Below, piece after piece: positions 44,691-54,831 of a DNA stretch of 64,000 bases (position 1 is the first letter of the stretch; each line of letters begins with the position of its first letter). This DNA comes from Metarhizium brunneum (Eukaryota > Ascomycota > Sordariomycetes > Hypocreales > Clavicipitaceae). Location: the NCBI RefSeq assembly GCF_013426205.1, contig NC_089422.1, forward strand, positions 3,348,001 to 3,412,000. Direction: 5' to 3'. Both the position numbers and the translations under genes were made by a program. The notes under the pieces were generated by a model. That model did not search any database. It saw nothing but the letters and a program-made list of their open reading frames with translations, and was not told where the DNA came from.

Positions 44691-46405
44691 CTAATTAGCC
44701 ATCTGTCGCGTCTGGAATCGAACCATCAGCGGGCTCTTGTCCCAAATAATGAAGCTTCGCTGTTTGGTGTGCCAATCGTCCTGTCCTTCAAGTACGTTGA
44801 AATCGAAGCGGTACAACATGCGACTGATGATGACGCGCAGCTCATTAATCGCAAGATTCTTGCCGATGCAGTCCCTCGAACCGTAGCTAAATGGCTTGAA
44901 TATCGCGTGGTTATCGTTCTTGAAACCTTCATCGTAAAGGGGGTGAGAAGGGGACAGCCACCGCTCCGGGATGAAAGACTCTGGGTCCTTGAAGTGTTTG
45001 GGGTTGCGGAACGTTGCCCACTGGTAGACGGAAACCAGTGTCTACAGCATTGTCAGTACAGATGGCATACAGCAGGCCGTGGAAAGAAAGCAGGCGAGTG
45101 CACAGGATAGACTTACATTGGCAGGTATATATACCCCCTCGATAAAATCACCGGGGGAGACACGAGCGGGTGTTTCTGCGGCAGGCGGGTATATCCGGAG
45201 AATCTCGTTAACACAGGCTTGCAGATACTCGAGGTGTGAAGCGTTCTGCATTGTGATTTCCTCCTCCGCGCCGAAGGCTGTTCGAATTTCCTCTGTCAAT
45301 TGCGCGTATGCCCGGGGATTCTTGTCCATGTAAAAACAGAATGCAGAGAGCGCTGACGCCGTGGTCTCACTGCCGGCAATAACAAGAGTAGGACACGTCT
45401 CGAGGATTTCTTCCTCCGACATGCCGACCTGCCCATCCCTGGTCTTGCGAAGCATGTACGACATGAAGTCCTTGCGGCCGCCGGGAGGATCTTGTCCCAG
45501 CGCCATTCTTCGACGCGCCTTGTTCTTGGCGTGGTCTCTCGAAGGATGCTGCTTTGTGCCGAATTTGCTGCTGAACATGGACAGCGCAAATCTCAGGAGG
45601 GGAAAGTTGACAAAGAATCTCCTAACCGCGAGGAAACGGATGCTATCAAAGATGAGCTTAACCCAAGGGTGCACGGCGTTGTTCTGCAAACTTGAGAAGG
45701 ACTCGGAGAAAGCCAGGTCACCGATAATGTCGAATGTTGTACAGTTCATCCACTTTACCGCATCTACGACCTCTGCTTCATCAGCACGTGTTTGGAGGCG
45801 CTCAAGGAGCAGCGTCACATATGCCTGGATGATATCTTCTTGCTGGGTGAGGGAGGCGTCGCTGAATGCGTGGTTCAACTGCCGACGCTGACGTCGGTGA
45901 ATGTCTCTAGTAGCACCGATAATGCTGTACGCCTTGGCCTTGTGGACGGCGGGCATCTTTTCATATTCGGATTGATCGGCTTTCCGGCGTCCAAACACTT
46001 GAGGCCACCCAATCTCGCCATCGACAATAATGTGATTCGGGCCAACTCGGACAATTGGGCCGTATTTTCGGTGTAACTCTGTGGTTTTGAAGATCCATCG
46101 TCCTTTGATGTAAGCCTGATATAGGTAGGGGAGGTAAAAGACAGAATAAAGGACGGGGCCTGGGAACTTGGAGAGCGGGTGGAACCAGAGGCGGTAGATG
46201 GCTTGGGCGATGTGGAAGGCAACAAACTGGCAAAGGGTTGTCCATGTAAGCTATGAGCTCCAAAAAATTTAGAAGACAAGGACGAAAGACGTGGACGTAC
46301 CGTAGATGCAAACAAGGTCACGAGAGGAACAAAGTGTGCTTTGTCCAATTCCATGGGAATGGCAGCCAAGCTGCCTCTCATGGTAAAAACATCGCTTGAG
46401 GACAT
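44691..46405 (-). CDS. Cytochrome P450 monooxygenase
   Basis: ER-anchored haem monooxygenase, 521 aa. Exons 46405-46301, 46226-45117 and 45041-44691; introns of 74 and 75 bp, both phase 0. A membrane anchor spans the first junction (FVPLVTLFAST-FVAFHIAQAIY), followed by the hinge WFHPLSKFPGP. Diagnostic motifs: I-helix AGSETT, K-helix ExxR in NEILRIYPP, FIPERW, and the haem loop FSYGSRDCIG with Cys463. The last exon is not covered by a long uninterrupted frame with the rest, but joins cleanly as YIPAN-TLVSVYQWATF. The in-frame ATG at 46504 would add 33 residues before the anchor and is less likely. General similarity is to fungal isotrichodermin C-15 hydroxylase-like P450s; this does not identify the substrate. 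Confidence 0.93.
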
Positions 46406-48623
46406 GTTGAAAGAGTAGAAAGTCAACCGATGTTTTTTTAAAAGGGAGTTCAGCAGAGCGATGGAAGGATGGTTGCCTTTTATGGCCACCACGTGGCCGA
46501 ACATCGACTAGAGTCCTAGACTATCGAGTCCATGGAGGTATTATTTCTCTGCCGCACTTTCTAATATAACAAAGCCCAGTCCGTAAGATGAGCCCAATTC
46601 CCCGTGGAGCCTGTCGGATTTCACTGTTGTCTGCGCCCTCTGCGTCATATGCACGCCCCAGTACATGAAGGATTACGTCCTCACGGGTCGCATACCTATC
46701 AAAGTTTAACGTCAAAGGCCAGCGTAAGAATCGCACTCCGGATCTTGTGCGGGGTTCGGTGAGCGACATGAGACTTTCGACACCAAATGTCGTATTCGAC
46801 AGTTTTCTCGGGGTACTTGAGTGGCCGATATGAGGGATGCTGACGCATAGTAGGGTAGTATCCGGTGCTTCGGTTGTAGCCGATGCGCCGGTTCAAGTTC
46901 TACTATGGTTGCAGGAGGGTAAGCATGTATCTAGAAAAAGGAATTCCAGTGAGTTTAGCTGTAGCTCATCTATAGCACTAGGGCTTGTCGTATAATACAA
47001 GAACTTCAATAGACAAGTGACATACGGAGTCCAGCCGGCAAGACACTAAACGCCTTTTCTTCGAACTTCACTGGTGCCGTAAAGAAGTAGATGATGTCGC
47101 ATTGTACAGGCTACACTCTATAGCGCATTCCGCCGTTTAATTGAAGCCAGGGATCGGAGGCGCTTGTGACCGCGAAATCCCCGATGGCGGCTTGTTCAAC
47201 CTTTATGTCTATCGCCTCTGCAACTTACGGCGGAGTACGTACGTCGTACATTCCTTGACAACCTTTGGATGTTTTGGCCGCTATTGGCTGCCCGTCAAGC
47301 CAATGGAGCACTGCCACACAAATCAGAGGCTACGTACAACTGCTGATGCATGATTTGGGCTAGGTGTGATTTGTGATGTGTCGTCCGGCTGTCTGTCTTT
47401 CGCACATGGCTTGCAGAGTCCGCGGAATTCGGCCCAGATTTCTGTCGGCTCCGACGACAGGGCCAACTACCCACCGATAGGTGGAGTAGGCAGTCAAGTC
47501 CGGTCTTGAATTTCGGAGAGGGTTGACGTTTGCGTCTTGGACGACTACCGTGTCAACAAATGTTAGTCCATGTGAGGACAAGGAAGTGAGCATGGTTCTG
47601 ATGCAGAGTACGGTGACTAACCTTGGAGGCGCATCTGTCATTATATCATCACATAGTAGGTGGCTATTTAAGAGAAATCATTGAAATGGCCTGTGTATGT
47701 CCTCGTGATCAAGTCGTTTCTTTTTGGTGTAGGCTGTAGGCTGCAAAGCTGGCGAGCAACACCTGAAAGGGTTGCTACGTACTTGATTGCAAGTGAACGA
47801 GCGGTGTTGGTTGATCTGACCTTCAATTTATTCCACTCATTTTGATGAATTTTTCCCCGTATTTTGAGCTATTGCGATGCTTTATCATGCCACTTTGGAA
47901 CATGTTGTTTAGTGTTGTGATGCCACACTGGTGTTCTTAGTGGTTCTGATTCAAAGAGGATATCCCAACCAAGGGTCGGTCTACAGAGCATTTAAGAGAT
48001 GGCTTATTTCTAAGCATGAAAACGGCATGGCAAGCCCCGGGTCTTGCTTGCATCAACTGGTTCGGGAGTTGCGACATTTCCCGTAATGCTAAATCGCCTC
48101 GAATCGGAATCGGAACCGCAAACGCCGACAAACACCAGGACAGTGAATGGCGGCATGTGAGAGAGAATATTTGCTCGATGAGCCTTCGACGTGTTCTTAC
48201 AGGCAAGTCGAGATGGAGCATTTTGAATCAGGGCTTGATGGCGAATATTTCATTGATTTGCCTTGCCTCGTCAAATGTCTAGACGAAGCATGCCCCAGAA
48301 AATGCAAGTCATCTTGTGCGTACGAGATGCGACTGACGGATTCAAGCGGAAGGAGCGACACATGCCGGGTGATTTCCGCACATCGGCTTGCCCTCGACCC
48401 CGCCATCGAAATCGGGTTGCGGCGGCAACTATGGCGGGGCAGAAAACGGAACAGAGGAAAGAGCTTCCGGCAGCTGTGACGAATTCAAACCAGCTTAAGA
48501 CATTGCTCTGGCCATCTAATTTTTCGTCTTTTGGATAGAAGAGCCGTCTCAATCTCTCTCTATTCAATTCCATTCTTGTGTACCGAACCGCCCGATCTCG
48601 CGACTTCGATCTTACATTTCACC
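46406..48623. other. Intergenic between P450 and fumarylacetoacetase
   Basis: 2.2 kb between divergent starts. Partial TACGGAGT-type strings occur at about 47,022 and 47,231 (CGGAGTACGTACG). A minus-strand open frame at 47,360-47,641 has a basic stretch in one possible spliced reading but no recognisable domain. The rest looks non-coding. Confidence 0.5.
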
Positions 48624-49972
48624 ATGTCGTGGCTTACCATCTCCCCCGAGTCTCACTTCTCTATTGCCAACATTCCCTTTGGCATCATCTCCACCTCAAG
48701 CGATGCGACAAAGCGCCCTGCCGTTGCTATTGGCGACTACGCTTTAGATCTCAAGGCATTTGCCAGCGGTGGTGGTTTCTCTGCCTCTTCTGAAATTCAG
48801 AAGCACCAAGACGTCTTTGCGGCTGAGTCTCTCAACAACTTCGCTGCTCTGGGCCGATCTTTCCATCGCTCAGCTCGCGAGTACCTCCAGTCTATTTTCA
48901 GTGCAGACACCAAGCACCCCCAGATTCTCAAGGACAATGAGCAGCTGAAGAAGACTGCGCTTTTGAAGCGCGCTGATGTTCAGAACCATCTCCCTCTCAA
49001 CATCGGCGACTACACTGATTTCTACGCCGGCAAGAACCACGCATACAACGTTGGCGTTTTGTTCCGTGGCCCGGACAATGCTCTGCAGCCCAACTATACT
49101 CATCTTCCTGTTGCTTACCACGGCCGCGCCAGCAGCGTCGTGGTTTCCGGCACCCCTCTCCATCGTCCTTGGGGACAGATTCTCAAGGATCCCAAGGCCG
49201 AGCCCAAAATCCCCACCCTGTCACCCTGTCAGCGACTGGATCTGGAGCTCGAGATGGGCATGTTCATCTGTCGCGAAAACAAGCTCGGCAGCCCTATCCC
49301 TATTGACGAGGCCGAGAACTACATTTTCGGCTACGTCTTGATGAACGACTGGAGTGCTAGAGACATCCAGGCCTGGGAGTACATTCCTCTCGGCCCTTTC
49401 ACTGCAAAGAACATGGGCACAGCAATCAGCGCCTGGGTGGTTTTGGCGGACGCTCTGAATAACTCAAGGACTGCCGGTATCCCCAACGATAAGACTCTTT
49501 TGCCTTACCTACAGGAGAAGAAGAAGGACAACTGCCTCAATATTCACTTGGAGGTTGACTTGACTAGTAAGTGAATCTAGACTTGCAATCCGTCTCTCAC
49601 ATTCTACTCCCGTACTAACCCGTCGCAGCTGCCAAGGGCAACAAGACCACCATCTCCAGGTCCAACTCCAAGAACCTTTTGTGGTCCTGGCCGCAGATGA
49701 TTGCCCACCACACGATTACCGGCTGCAACTTACGACCCGGTGACCTGTTGGGTTCAGGAACCATCACGGGAGACAAGCCCGGCAGCGAGGGCAGTATTCT
49801 GGAGCAAACCCAGGGCGGCAAGGTTGCTGTCAAGCTGCAGGGTGGAGAGGAGCGCAAGTTTTTCGAGGACGGAGACACGGTGACTATTCGGGGATGGGCT
49901 GGTGAGCAAGGCGCTTTGATTGGATTCGGTGAGGTGTCTGGTACCATCCTGCCAGCGCAGCCTCTGTTTTAA
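48624..49972 (+). CDS. fahA: Fumarylacetoacetase
   Basis: Last step of tyrosine/phenylalanine degradation: fumarylacetoacetate plus water gives fumarate and acetoacetate; cytosolic. Exons 48624-49566 and 49629-49972; a 62-bp intron (GTAAGT donor, TCGCAG acceptor) in phase 1 joins EVDLT to AKGNKTT. The product is 428 aa, as expected for the family. The start MSWLTISPESHFSIANIPFG is the conserved N-terminus; the in-frame codons before it are not. Seen in order: the SH3-like N-terminal domain; DYTDFYAGKNHAYNVG and LPVAYHGRASS, with the catalytic His and metal ligands; LDLELEMGMFI; GYVLMNDWSARDIQAWEY; then LLWSWPQMIAHHTITGCNLRPGD split across the second exon. A maleylacetoacetate isomerase gene converges on it 147 bp downstream. 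Confidence 0.97.
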
Positions 49973-50119
49973 AATGTTTCCAATGATGCTATGGACAATG
50001 TGAAATCTTAGCTACAGCAGCTCCCAGAAAAAAAAAATACAACCCAGAATTGCCAAGAACCGCATTGGTTCGTAATTTTGCATGATGCAGTTCATATTGT
50101 CGTGCCGTTTCCCCACATG

Positions 50120-50788
50120 CTACTTCCTGCGCAAGTCCTCCGGGCAATCAGGCTGTTTGAAGTAATCGGCCTTTTGCACGGCTGGATGCTCACTCAAATT
50201 GGCAAATATTCTAGAGACGGTTGGAAACTGCGACAAATCCACCCCGAAGCGCTGCGCATTCCAAACAGCAGGCATCAGACAGGCATCCGCCATGGTGACA
50301 TTATCACCCACGGAGTACTTGCCGGCCGAGTCCTTGGCCACGGCCTCGTACGCCCTCAGACCATCGCCCATCAATTCCTTATTCCACTCCTCTGCGCTCC
50401 CGCCGAGCGCTCTCACTCTTCGCATGATTCTCAGGTTGGTCACGGGCTGCGTGTCCGCGGCGATGATTTCACATAGAACCCGGGCAGTGGCACGTCCTTT
50501 GGCATCGCTCGTTGGCGGCAAGGCCGGCACCGCGGGGTGTACTTCCTCGAGATATTCGAGGGCAGCTACGGACTGGCCAATTTTAAAACCTGCGTCGGGA
50601 GAGCGCTTGGAGACGAGGAGGGGCACCGAGGCAGATGGATTGAGAGCCTTGTGCTCGGCAGACAGCTGTTCGTCTTTGAGGAGATTCACGGGGATAAGGT
50701 CGTAGGATATGTTTTTGAGGTTGAGGATGATGCGCAGGCGGGCGGAGCATGAGGAGCGAAAGTAGGCGTAGAGAGTGTAGTCGGACAT
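50120..50788 (-). CDS. maiA: Maleylacetoacetate isomerase (zeta-class GST)
   Basis: Converts maleylacetoacetate to fumarylacetoacetate with glutathione as cofactor, just before fumarylacetoacetase. It is 222 aa in a single exon. The start MSDYTLYAYF (50788) matches the zeta-GST N-terminus; the in-frame extension to 51028 is Lys/Ser-rich and simple in composition, so it is leader sequence. The thioredoxin-like half has the signature SSCSARLRI at residues 12-20 (Ser-Ser-Cys active loop) and PLLVSKR; the helical half holds DTQPVTNLRIMRRV and the N-capping segment VTMADACLMPAVWNA. The neighbouring gene encodes the next enzyme, as in the Aspergillus nidulans fahA-maiA arrangement; homogentisate dioxygenase is not in this window. 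Confidence 0.96.
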   Translation of the reverse strand: MSDYTLYAYFRSSCSARLRIILNLKNISYDLIPVNLLKDEQLSAEHKALNPSASVPLLVSKRSPDAGFKIGQSVAALEYLEEVHPAVPALPPTSDAKGRATARVLCEIIAADTQPVTNLRIMRRVRALGGSAEEWNKELMGDGLRAYEAVAKDSAGKYSVGDNVTMADACLMPAVWNAQRFGVDLSQFPTVSRIFANLSEHPAVQKADYFKQPDCPEDLRRK

Positions 50789-50828
50789 TTTGGTGATTTT
50801 CGCTACTGTGTTGATTCCTGTTTCCAAG

Positions 50829-50865
50829 GATGGATGGATTGATTGATTGGTTGATTGATTGATTA
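50829..50865. repeat. GATT/GGAT microsatellite
   Basis: Run of GGATGGAT followed by repeated GATT units, then a T-rich tract to about 50,891. It lies in the maiA leader, 40 bp upstream of its ATG. Confidence 0.75.
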
Positions 50866-51315
50866 GTTTTTCTTTTTCCTTTTTTTTTTCAACCTCACTT
50901 ATATTTTCGCATTGTGCAAGGCCATTCAATGTTATGCATTTGGGAACCCCGCGTCGCCGGCTTTGACTTGATGGCAGAGCTTCACCAGCGACATCCGTTT
51001 CTAGCCTTGAGCCGGGGGCATCGGCCAATCAGAAGATGTTCCGCTGCTTGTCGGAAAGGCGGAAGTCTTCCGGGTCAGAGGGGCTGCATTTGCATTCCAG
51101 ATGAGAGGATCCATGCCGAGGAACTGTGGAGCTTTGGAGGGGGAGCTCGGGTGCTGGGGGGCTTGCCGAATTATTATGCTCCTTGACTGCCGAAGAGCTC
51201 CTAGAGCTACCGTCGACAATTTCGGGGGCCGATGCCCAACCAAAGAGCAGCGATAACACAGCGCCAGTACCTAGAACCTACGTGCGGATGGTCATAAATG
51301 AAAGTACCAAAACTC

Positions 51316-51324
51316 TACTCCGTA
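51316..51324 (-). repeat. TACGGAGTA motif copy 8
   Basis: Exact 9-mer on minus, about 530 bp upstream of maiA's ATG and about 1 kb upstream of the GNAT gene. Confidence 0.7.
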
Positions 51325-52321
51325 CTCTGTGTCCAGGAGGAATAACCGCGGGCAGAGCCACCGTAGAAATTTATGCCGGGCCAATTGCGTACCGAACCGA
51401 GCTGGAGCCGGAGGGCTCTTCGCAACCGAGGGGCCTGCCAGGACTGCAGCAATTTGTGAAGGAGCATCCCGATCCAGCTTCGGAGCTGTCACGCCAATAC
51501 CAGACTCCTGGCTGCCCGCAACCCTGAACATTGACACCTTTTTGGTCCCAGACCCTTCACCGCTGACCAACTGTGCTCTACGTGTTTGGCTGCTGACCGA
51601 CAATGAAATTTGATCTTGAGACCAGCTAGGTACTAGTGACTCCCTCCTGAAATCCGAACATCAGTATGCACGAGAGATGCAAGTCAACACCCATGAATGG
51701 TCCAGGATCGGGTGTCCCAAAGTTCCTACGGCCATATCAGCTTTGGCGACATAACGGAAACGCCTCTGAAGGAAGAAGTGAGCCATGTTGTGATTGAGCC
51801 GATAAGAGCATTTGTACGCCAGAGGAACAGACATGAGTCGCTGCGCTCCCACATTTGTTGACTGGCTATGACTATCACTTGCCCAAACTTGGTCGTCGGC
51901 CAAATCTGCGACGAAGATATTGCTTTAACAAAACAGCATCACATCGGTCGTTGAGGTACTCATGTGTACCTCTTGGACTTCTAAAACATTGCTCACTCTC
52001 GTAGACTTCGGAGTTGAGACATTCGGGGCGGTTTTAGGGGCACAAGTTCGTTGGGTGGACAAGCTAAGCTCACGATCGGATACCATACTTTGGGGGCGGC
52101 TATGACGAAGAGTGGCAAATTTCGCTCCATTTAGCCAAATGCTGAAACCAAACGGCCTTGACCAACTCATTACCCACGGAGCTCCACCCGGTCGTGGTAC
52201 CCGGTCCGGCCGCGAAAGACAGATCATGCAATAGTTGCGCCCTCCGGCGAGCATCTTGAAGCTCTTCGGGCTCCCTTGTTTTGCGTCATATACATCGATA
52301 TCTAGAAGAAACTCGCACAAG

Positions 52322-53197
52322 ATGCAGAAAGAACACGTCGCGATGGAGTCCAGACCCATATCAGAATTATCAAACAGTCAAATAGCCGAACTCTTCAACA
52401 AGTCGTTCGAAGATTACATCGGAACCTTGGTCAACTTCACCGCCGAGTCAATGTCCAACTACATAACTCTGAATTACCTCTCCAAGGCTCACAGCCATGC
52501 TTTCTACGGTTCAGACAATCCCGACGAACCCATCGGCTTCGCCCTCATCGCCATCCGCCCAGACAAACCCACAGAGACCCGTCTCGGCGCCATGGGCATA
52601 GTCAAGGCCTCTAGGGGCAAGGGCGTGGGACCAAAAGCCCTGAAGATGGTTTTTGACGCTGAAAAGGCTCGCGGCATGTCCACCGTGGGATTTGAATGTA
52701 TACAGCAGAACGCGCCGGCCGTCAAGATGTACACTAATGCCGGATGCATCATCACCAGAGAGCTACTGGGGTGGCAACATACTCCCCGCCAAGGAGAATT
52801 CCCAGCAGATTCGGAACCGAAGCCATGTTCATTTGAGGAGGTTGATGCGCTGGTCAAGACTTATGCGGCAGGAGATTTACCCTGGCAGGCGTGGGGGTTT
52901 GACAAAACCCCTGAAACTAATAGGGCCTTTCGATTGGGCGATGCGTATTGTGTAGTGACTGATCCAGAGGACAAAGAGAAGGATACGGTTAAACTGGCAT
53001 GTTTAATTGTTGCGCCGCAATCTCGGAGGAAAGGCGAGGCAACGAGGCTTGCGAAGGCCATGATGGGACGGTTCCCGGAGAAGAAGTGGATGGTACCGCC
53101 CATCTTCCCCAAGGAGTATGGGCAAGGACTGGCCAAGAAGCTGGGCTTTCAGAAAACTGAACTCACGCAGTATCAGTTGGAGATGGTGTTGAGTTGA
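52322..53197 (+). CDS. GNAT-family N-acetyltransferase-like protein
   Basis: 291 aa, single exon, starting at MQKEHVAMES, the first ATG in frame (a second at 52343). The N-terminal half has the acetyl-CoA-binding GNAT core: GAMGIVKASRGKGVGPKALKM near residue 100 with the R/Q-x-x-G-x-G/A loop (SRGKGVG), followed by NAPAVKMYTNAGC. The C-terminal half repeats the pattern in weaker form (CLIVAPQSRRKGEATRLAKAM, then GLAKKLGFQKTE), so this looks like a double-GNAT protein. The substrate is unknown; small amines or antibiotics are typical for single-copy fungal GNATs but nothing here selects one. No signal peptide or membrane segment is seen. Confidence 0.82.
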   Translation: MQKEHVAMESRPISELSNSQIAELFNKSFEDYIGTLVNFTAESMSNYITLNYLSKAHSHAFYGSDNPDEPIGFALIAIRPDKPTETRLGAMGIVKASRGKGVGPKALKMVFDAEKARGMSTVGFECIQQNAPAVKMYTNAGCIITRELLGWQHTPRQGEFPADSEPKPCSFEEVDALVKTYAAGDLPWQAWGFDKTPETNRAFRLGDAYCVVTDPEDKEKDTVKLACLIVAPQSRRKGEATRLAKAMMGRFPEKKWMVPPIFPKEYGQGLAKKLGFQKTELTQYQLEMVLS

Positions 53198-53417
53198 GCG
53201 CCAACCTCCCGGAAACGACTGACAAGTGTCTGGTGTGCCCAGTGCTGACAGTTCCCTAGACTAGACAATCAATGCATATGCGTCGCTCATAATTTCACGT
53301 CTGTTCTACACCCTCCTGCCGACATTCATCTTCATCTTAATAGACATCCTCTCGATGGCGGCCTTGTACAGGATAGGGAACTAATACGGCGGTACGATGC
53401 AGTAGAAAAGGGCCAAT

Positions 53418-54789
53418 ATGCAAACAAACCCCATCAAGCGACTCAAAACACTAACGGACTGTCGCCCACCACCAACCAAATTTGTTCGTCTCATAGCCAT
53501 CTCGGCCAGAGCTCCCAAGAAATTGGGCAGAAGAAGCCGCAAATCACTGACCGCATCTGCTTCCGACTCCGTTCCAAGTCACGAGTGCATGAATAGTCCC
53601 CGACCCGGCAAATATCCGGAGGGCAAGGGTGATCTTTTCCACAGTGCTTCCGGGCACATCGCTCAAGGTTGTGGGCATGGGAGATTTCAATGCTTCCTAT
53701 CTTGATCAGAGAAATGTTCGTGGCGGCTTTGCCAAGGACACAGTTACTATAAATGGAAGGTCTATCAGAAACCAAAAGCTCGGGCTGATCAGAAGCCAGA
53801 CACCAGGTACAGGGTTGCTCGGCCTGGGTTTAAGTGAAGGCGTAGCAGCCGCCGAAAAGTATCACACTGTGGTGGATAATCTAGTGACGGAGGGACACAT
53901 TGAAAGAGCTGCCTTCAGTCTATTTCTGGTAAAGAAATCATATATTCAACTCCGAAGTTGCTACCCAGACTTACACGCCACTGCAGAATAGGAGCTCGAG
54001 TAGCTCCAATGTGACGGGAATAATCCTCTTTGGCGGCATCGATACCGAGAAGTATATGGGAAACCTCGCCACGCTACCACTGGTCCCGGGCTTCAAGCCT
54101 GGTGCTGGAGTTGTAGCATATGCTGTGCACACGTCTGGCTTGGCGCTGGACAAAGACAACGGCCAAGGTACAGTACTTGAGGGAGGTGGGATATCAACGT
54201 CACTACTGTTCTGGACTCTGGCACAGATTTGACGTTCCTGCTGAATGAATATGTCAAGCCCGTCTGGGATAATCTTGGCGTCGAGATTGCGCAGAAGAGA
54301 GCTTTCATTGACTGCAAATACACAGAAGATGAAGGGCGAGATGTCACCGTTGATGTGGCGTTTCCCAATAAGATGAACAATGTGCCGCTGAGAAAACTTG
54401 TTGTCGACACCGGCAACCCGGGGCTGCTTAAGCTTCTGGGTCTCAAGTTGGAACCCCCTTGTATCTTTGGCCTTCAAGGCACGTCAGCCAACAATAGCAC
54501 AGGCAACCGTTTCGTCATTGTGGGAAGCAATGTCCTCAGGAGCGCCCATGTCGTGTACAACGCAACCAATAAACAAGTCGGAATCATTCAGGCCAATGTC
54601 GGATCAACCAGTTGCAACATTGTTGGCCTGAAAGCCGGAACAGACTCTCCAGCCGTCACTGGCGCGAATGCAAATCAAACGAACAATCAACCGAGGAGTG
54701 AAGGGAATAGTGCTGGAGACATGGTCACTCGACGATGTGTTTGGACAGTCGCAATCATTTTGTCCACTGTTGTATTCCCTGATATATAG
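53418..54789 (+). pseudogene. Decayed GPI-type aspartic protease (pepsin family A1)
   Basis: Pieces of a secreted/GPI aspartic protease lie in order in different frames. The N-lobe remnant (53418 to about 53650) keeps ISARAPKKLG and SDSVPS where IS(I/V)GxPPQ and DTGSSDxFVPS are expected, so the first catalytic Asp motif is gone. After a frame change near 53,650 comes GDFNASYLDQR through AAEKYHTVVDNLV. A plausible 58-bp intron (53929-53986) then joins FSLFL to NRSSSSSNVTGIILFGG. A one-base shift near 54,186 leads to VTTVLDSGTDLTFL, where the second catalytic Asp (DSGT) is intact, and on to a hydrophobic GPI-like tail ending at 54789. With two shifts and one lost active-site motif it cannot give an active enzyme as it stands. 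Sequencing error could explain a shift, but not the lost motif. Confidence 0.72.
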
Positions 54790-54831
54790 TACTTCCAGGC
54801 GCAAGACATCCGAACCAGACGAGAAATAGAG

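Larger units (their letters stand above)
50789..52321. other. Intergenic between maiA and GNAT gene
   Basis: 1.5 kb between divergent starts. It holds the maiA leader microsatellite and TACGGAGTA copy 8 at 51316. No gene is recognised. Confidence 0.5.

Noticed and set aside
47360..47641. Minus-strand open frame with a possible short first exon and a basic RPRRKR stretch
   Set aside because: No recognisable domain, weak splice signals, and neither reading resembles a known protein.
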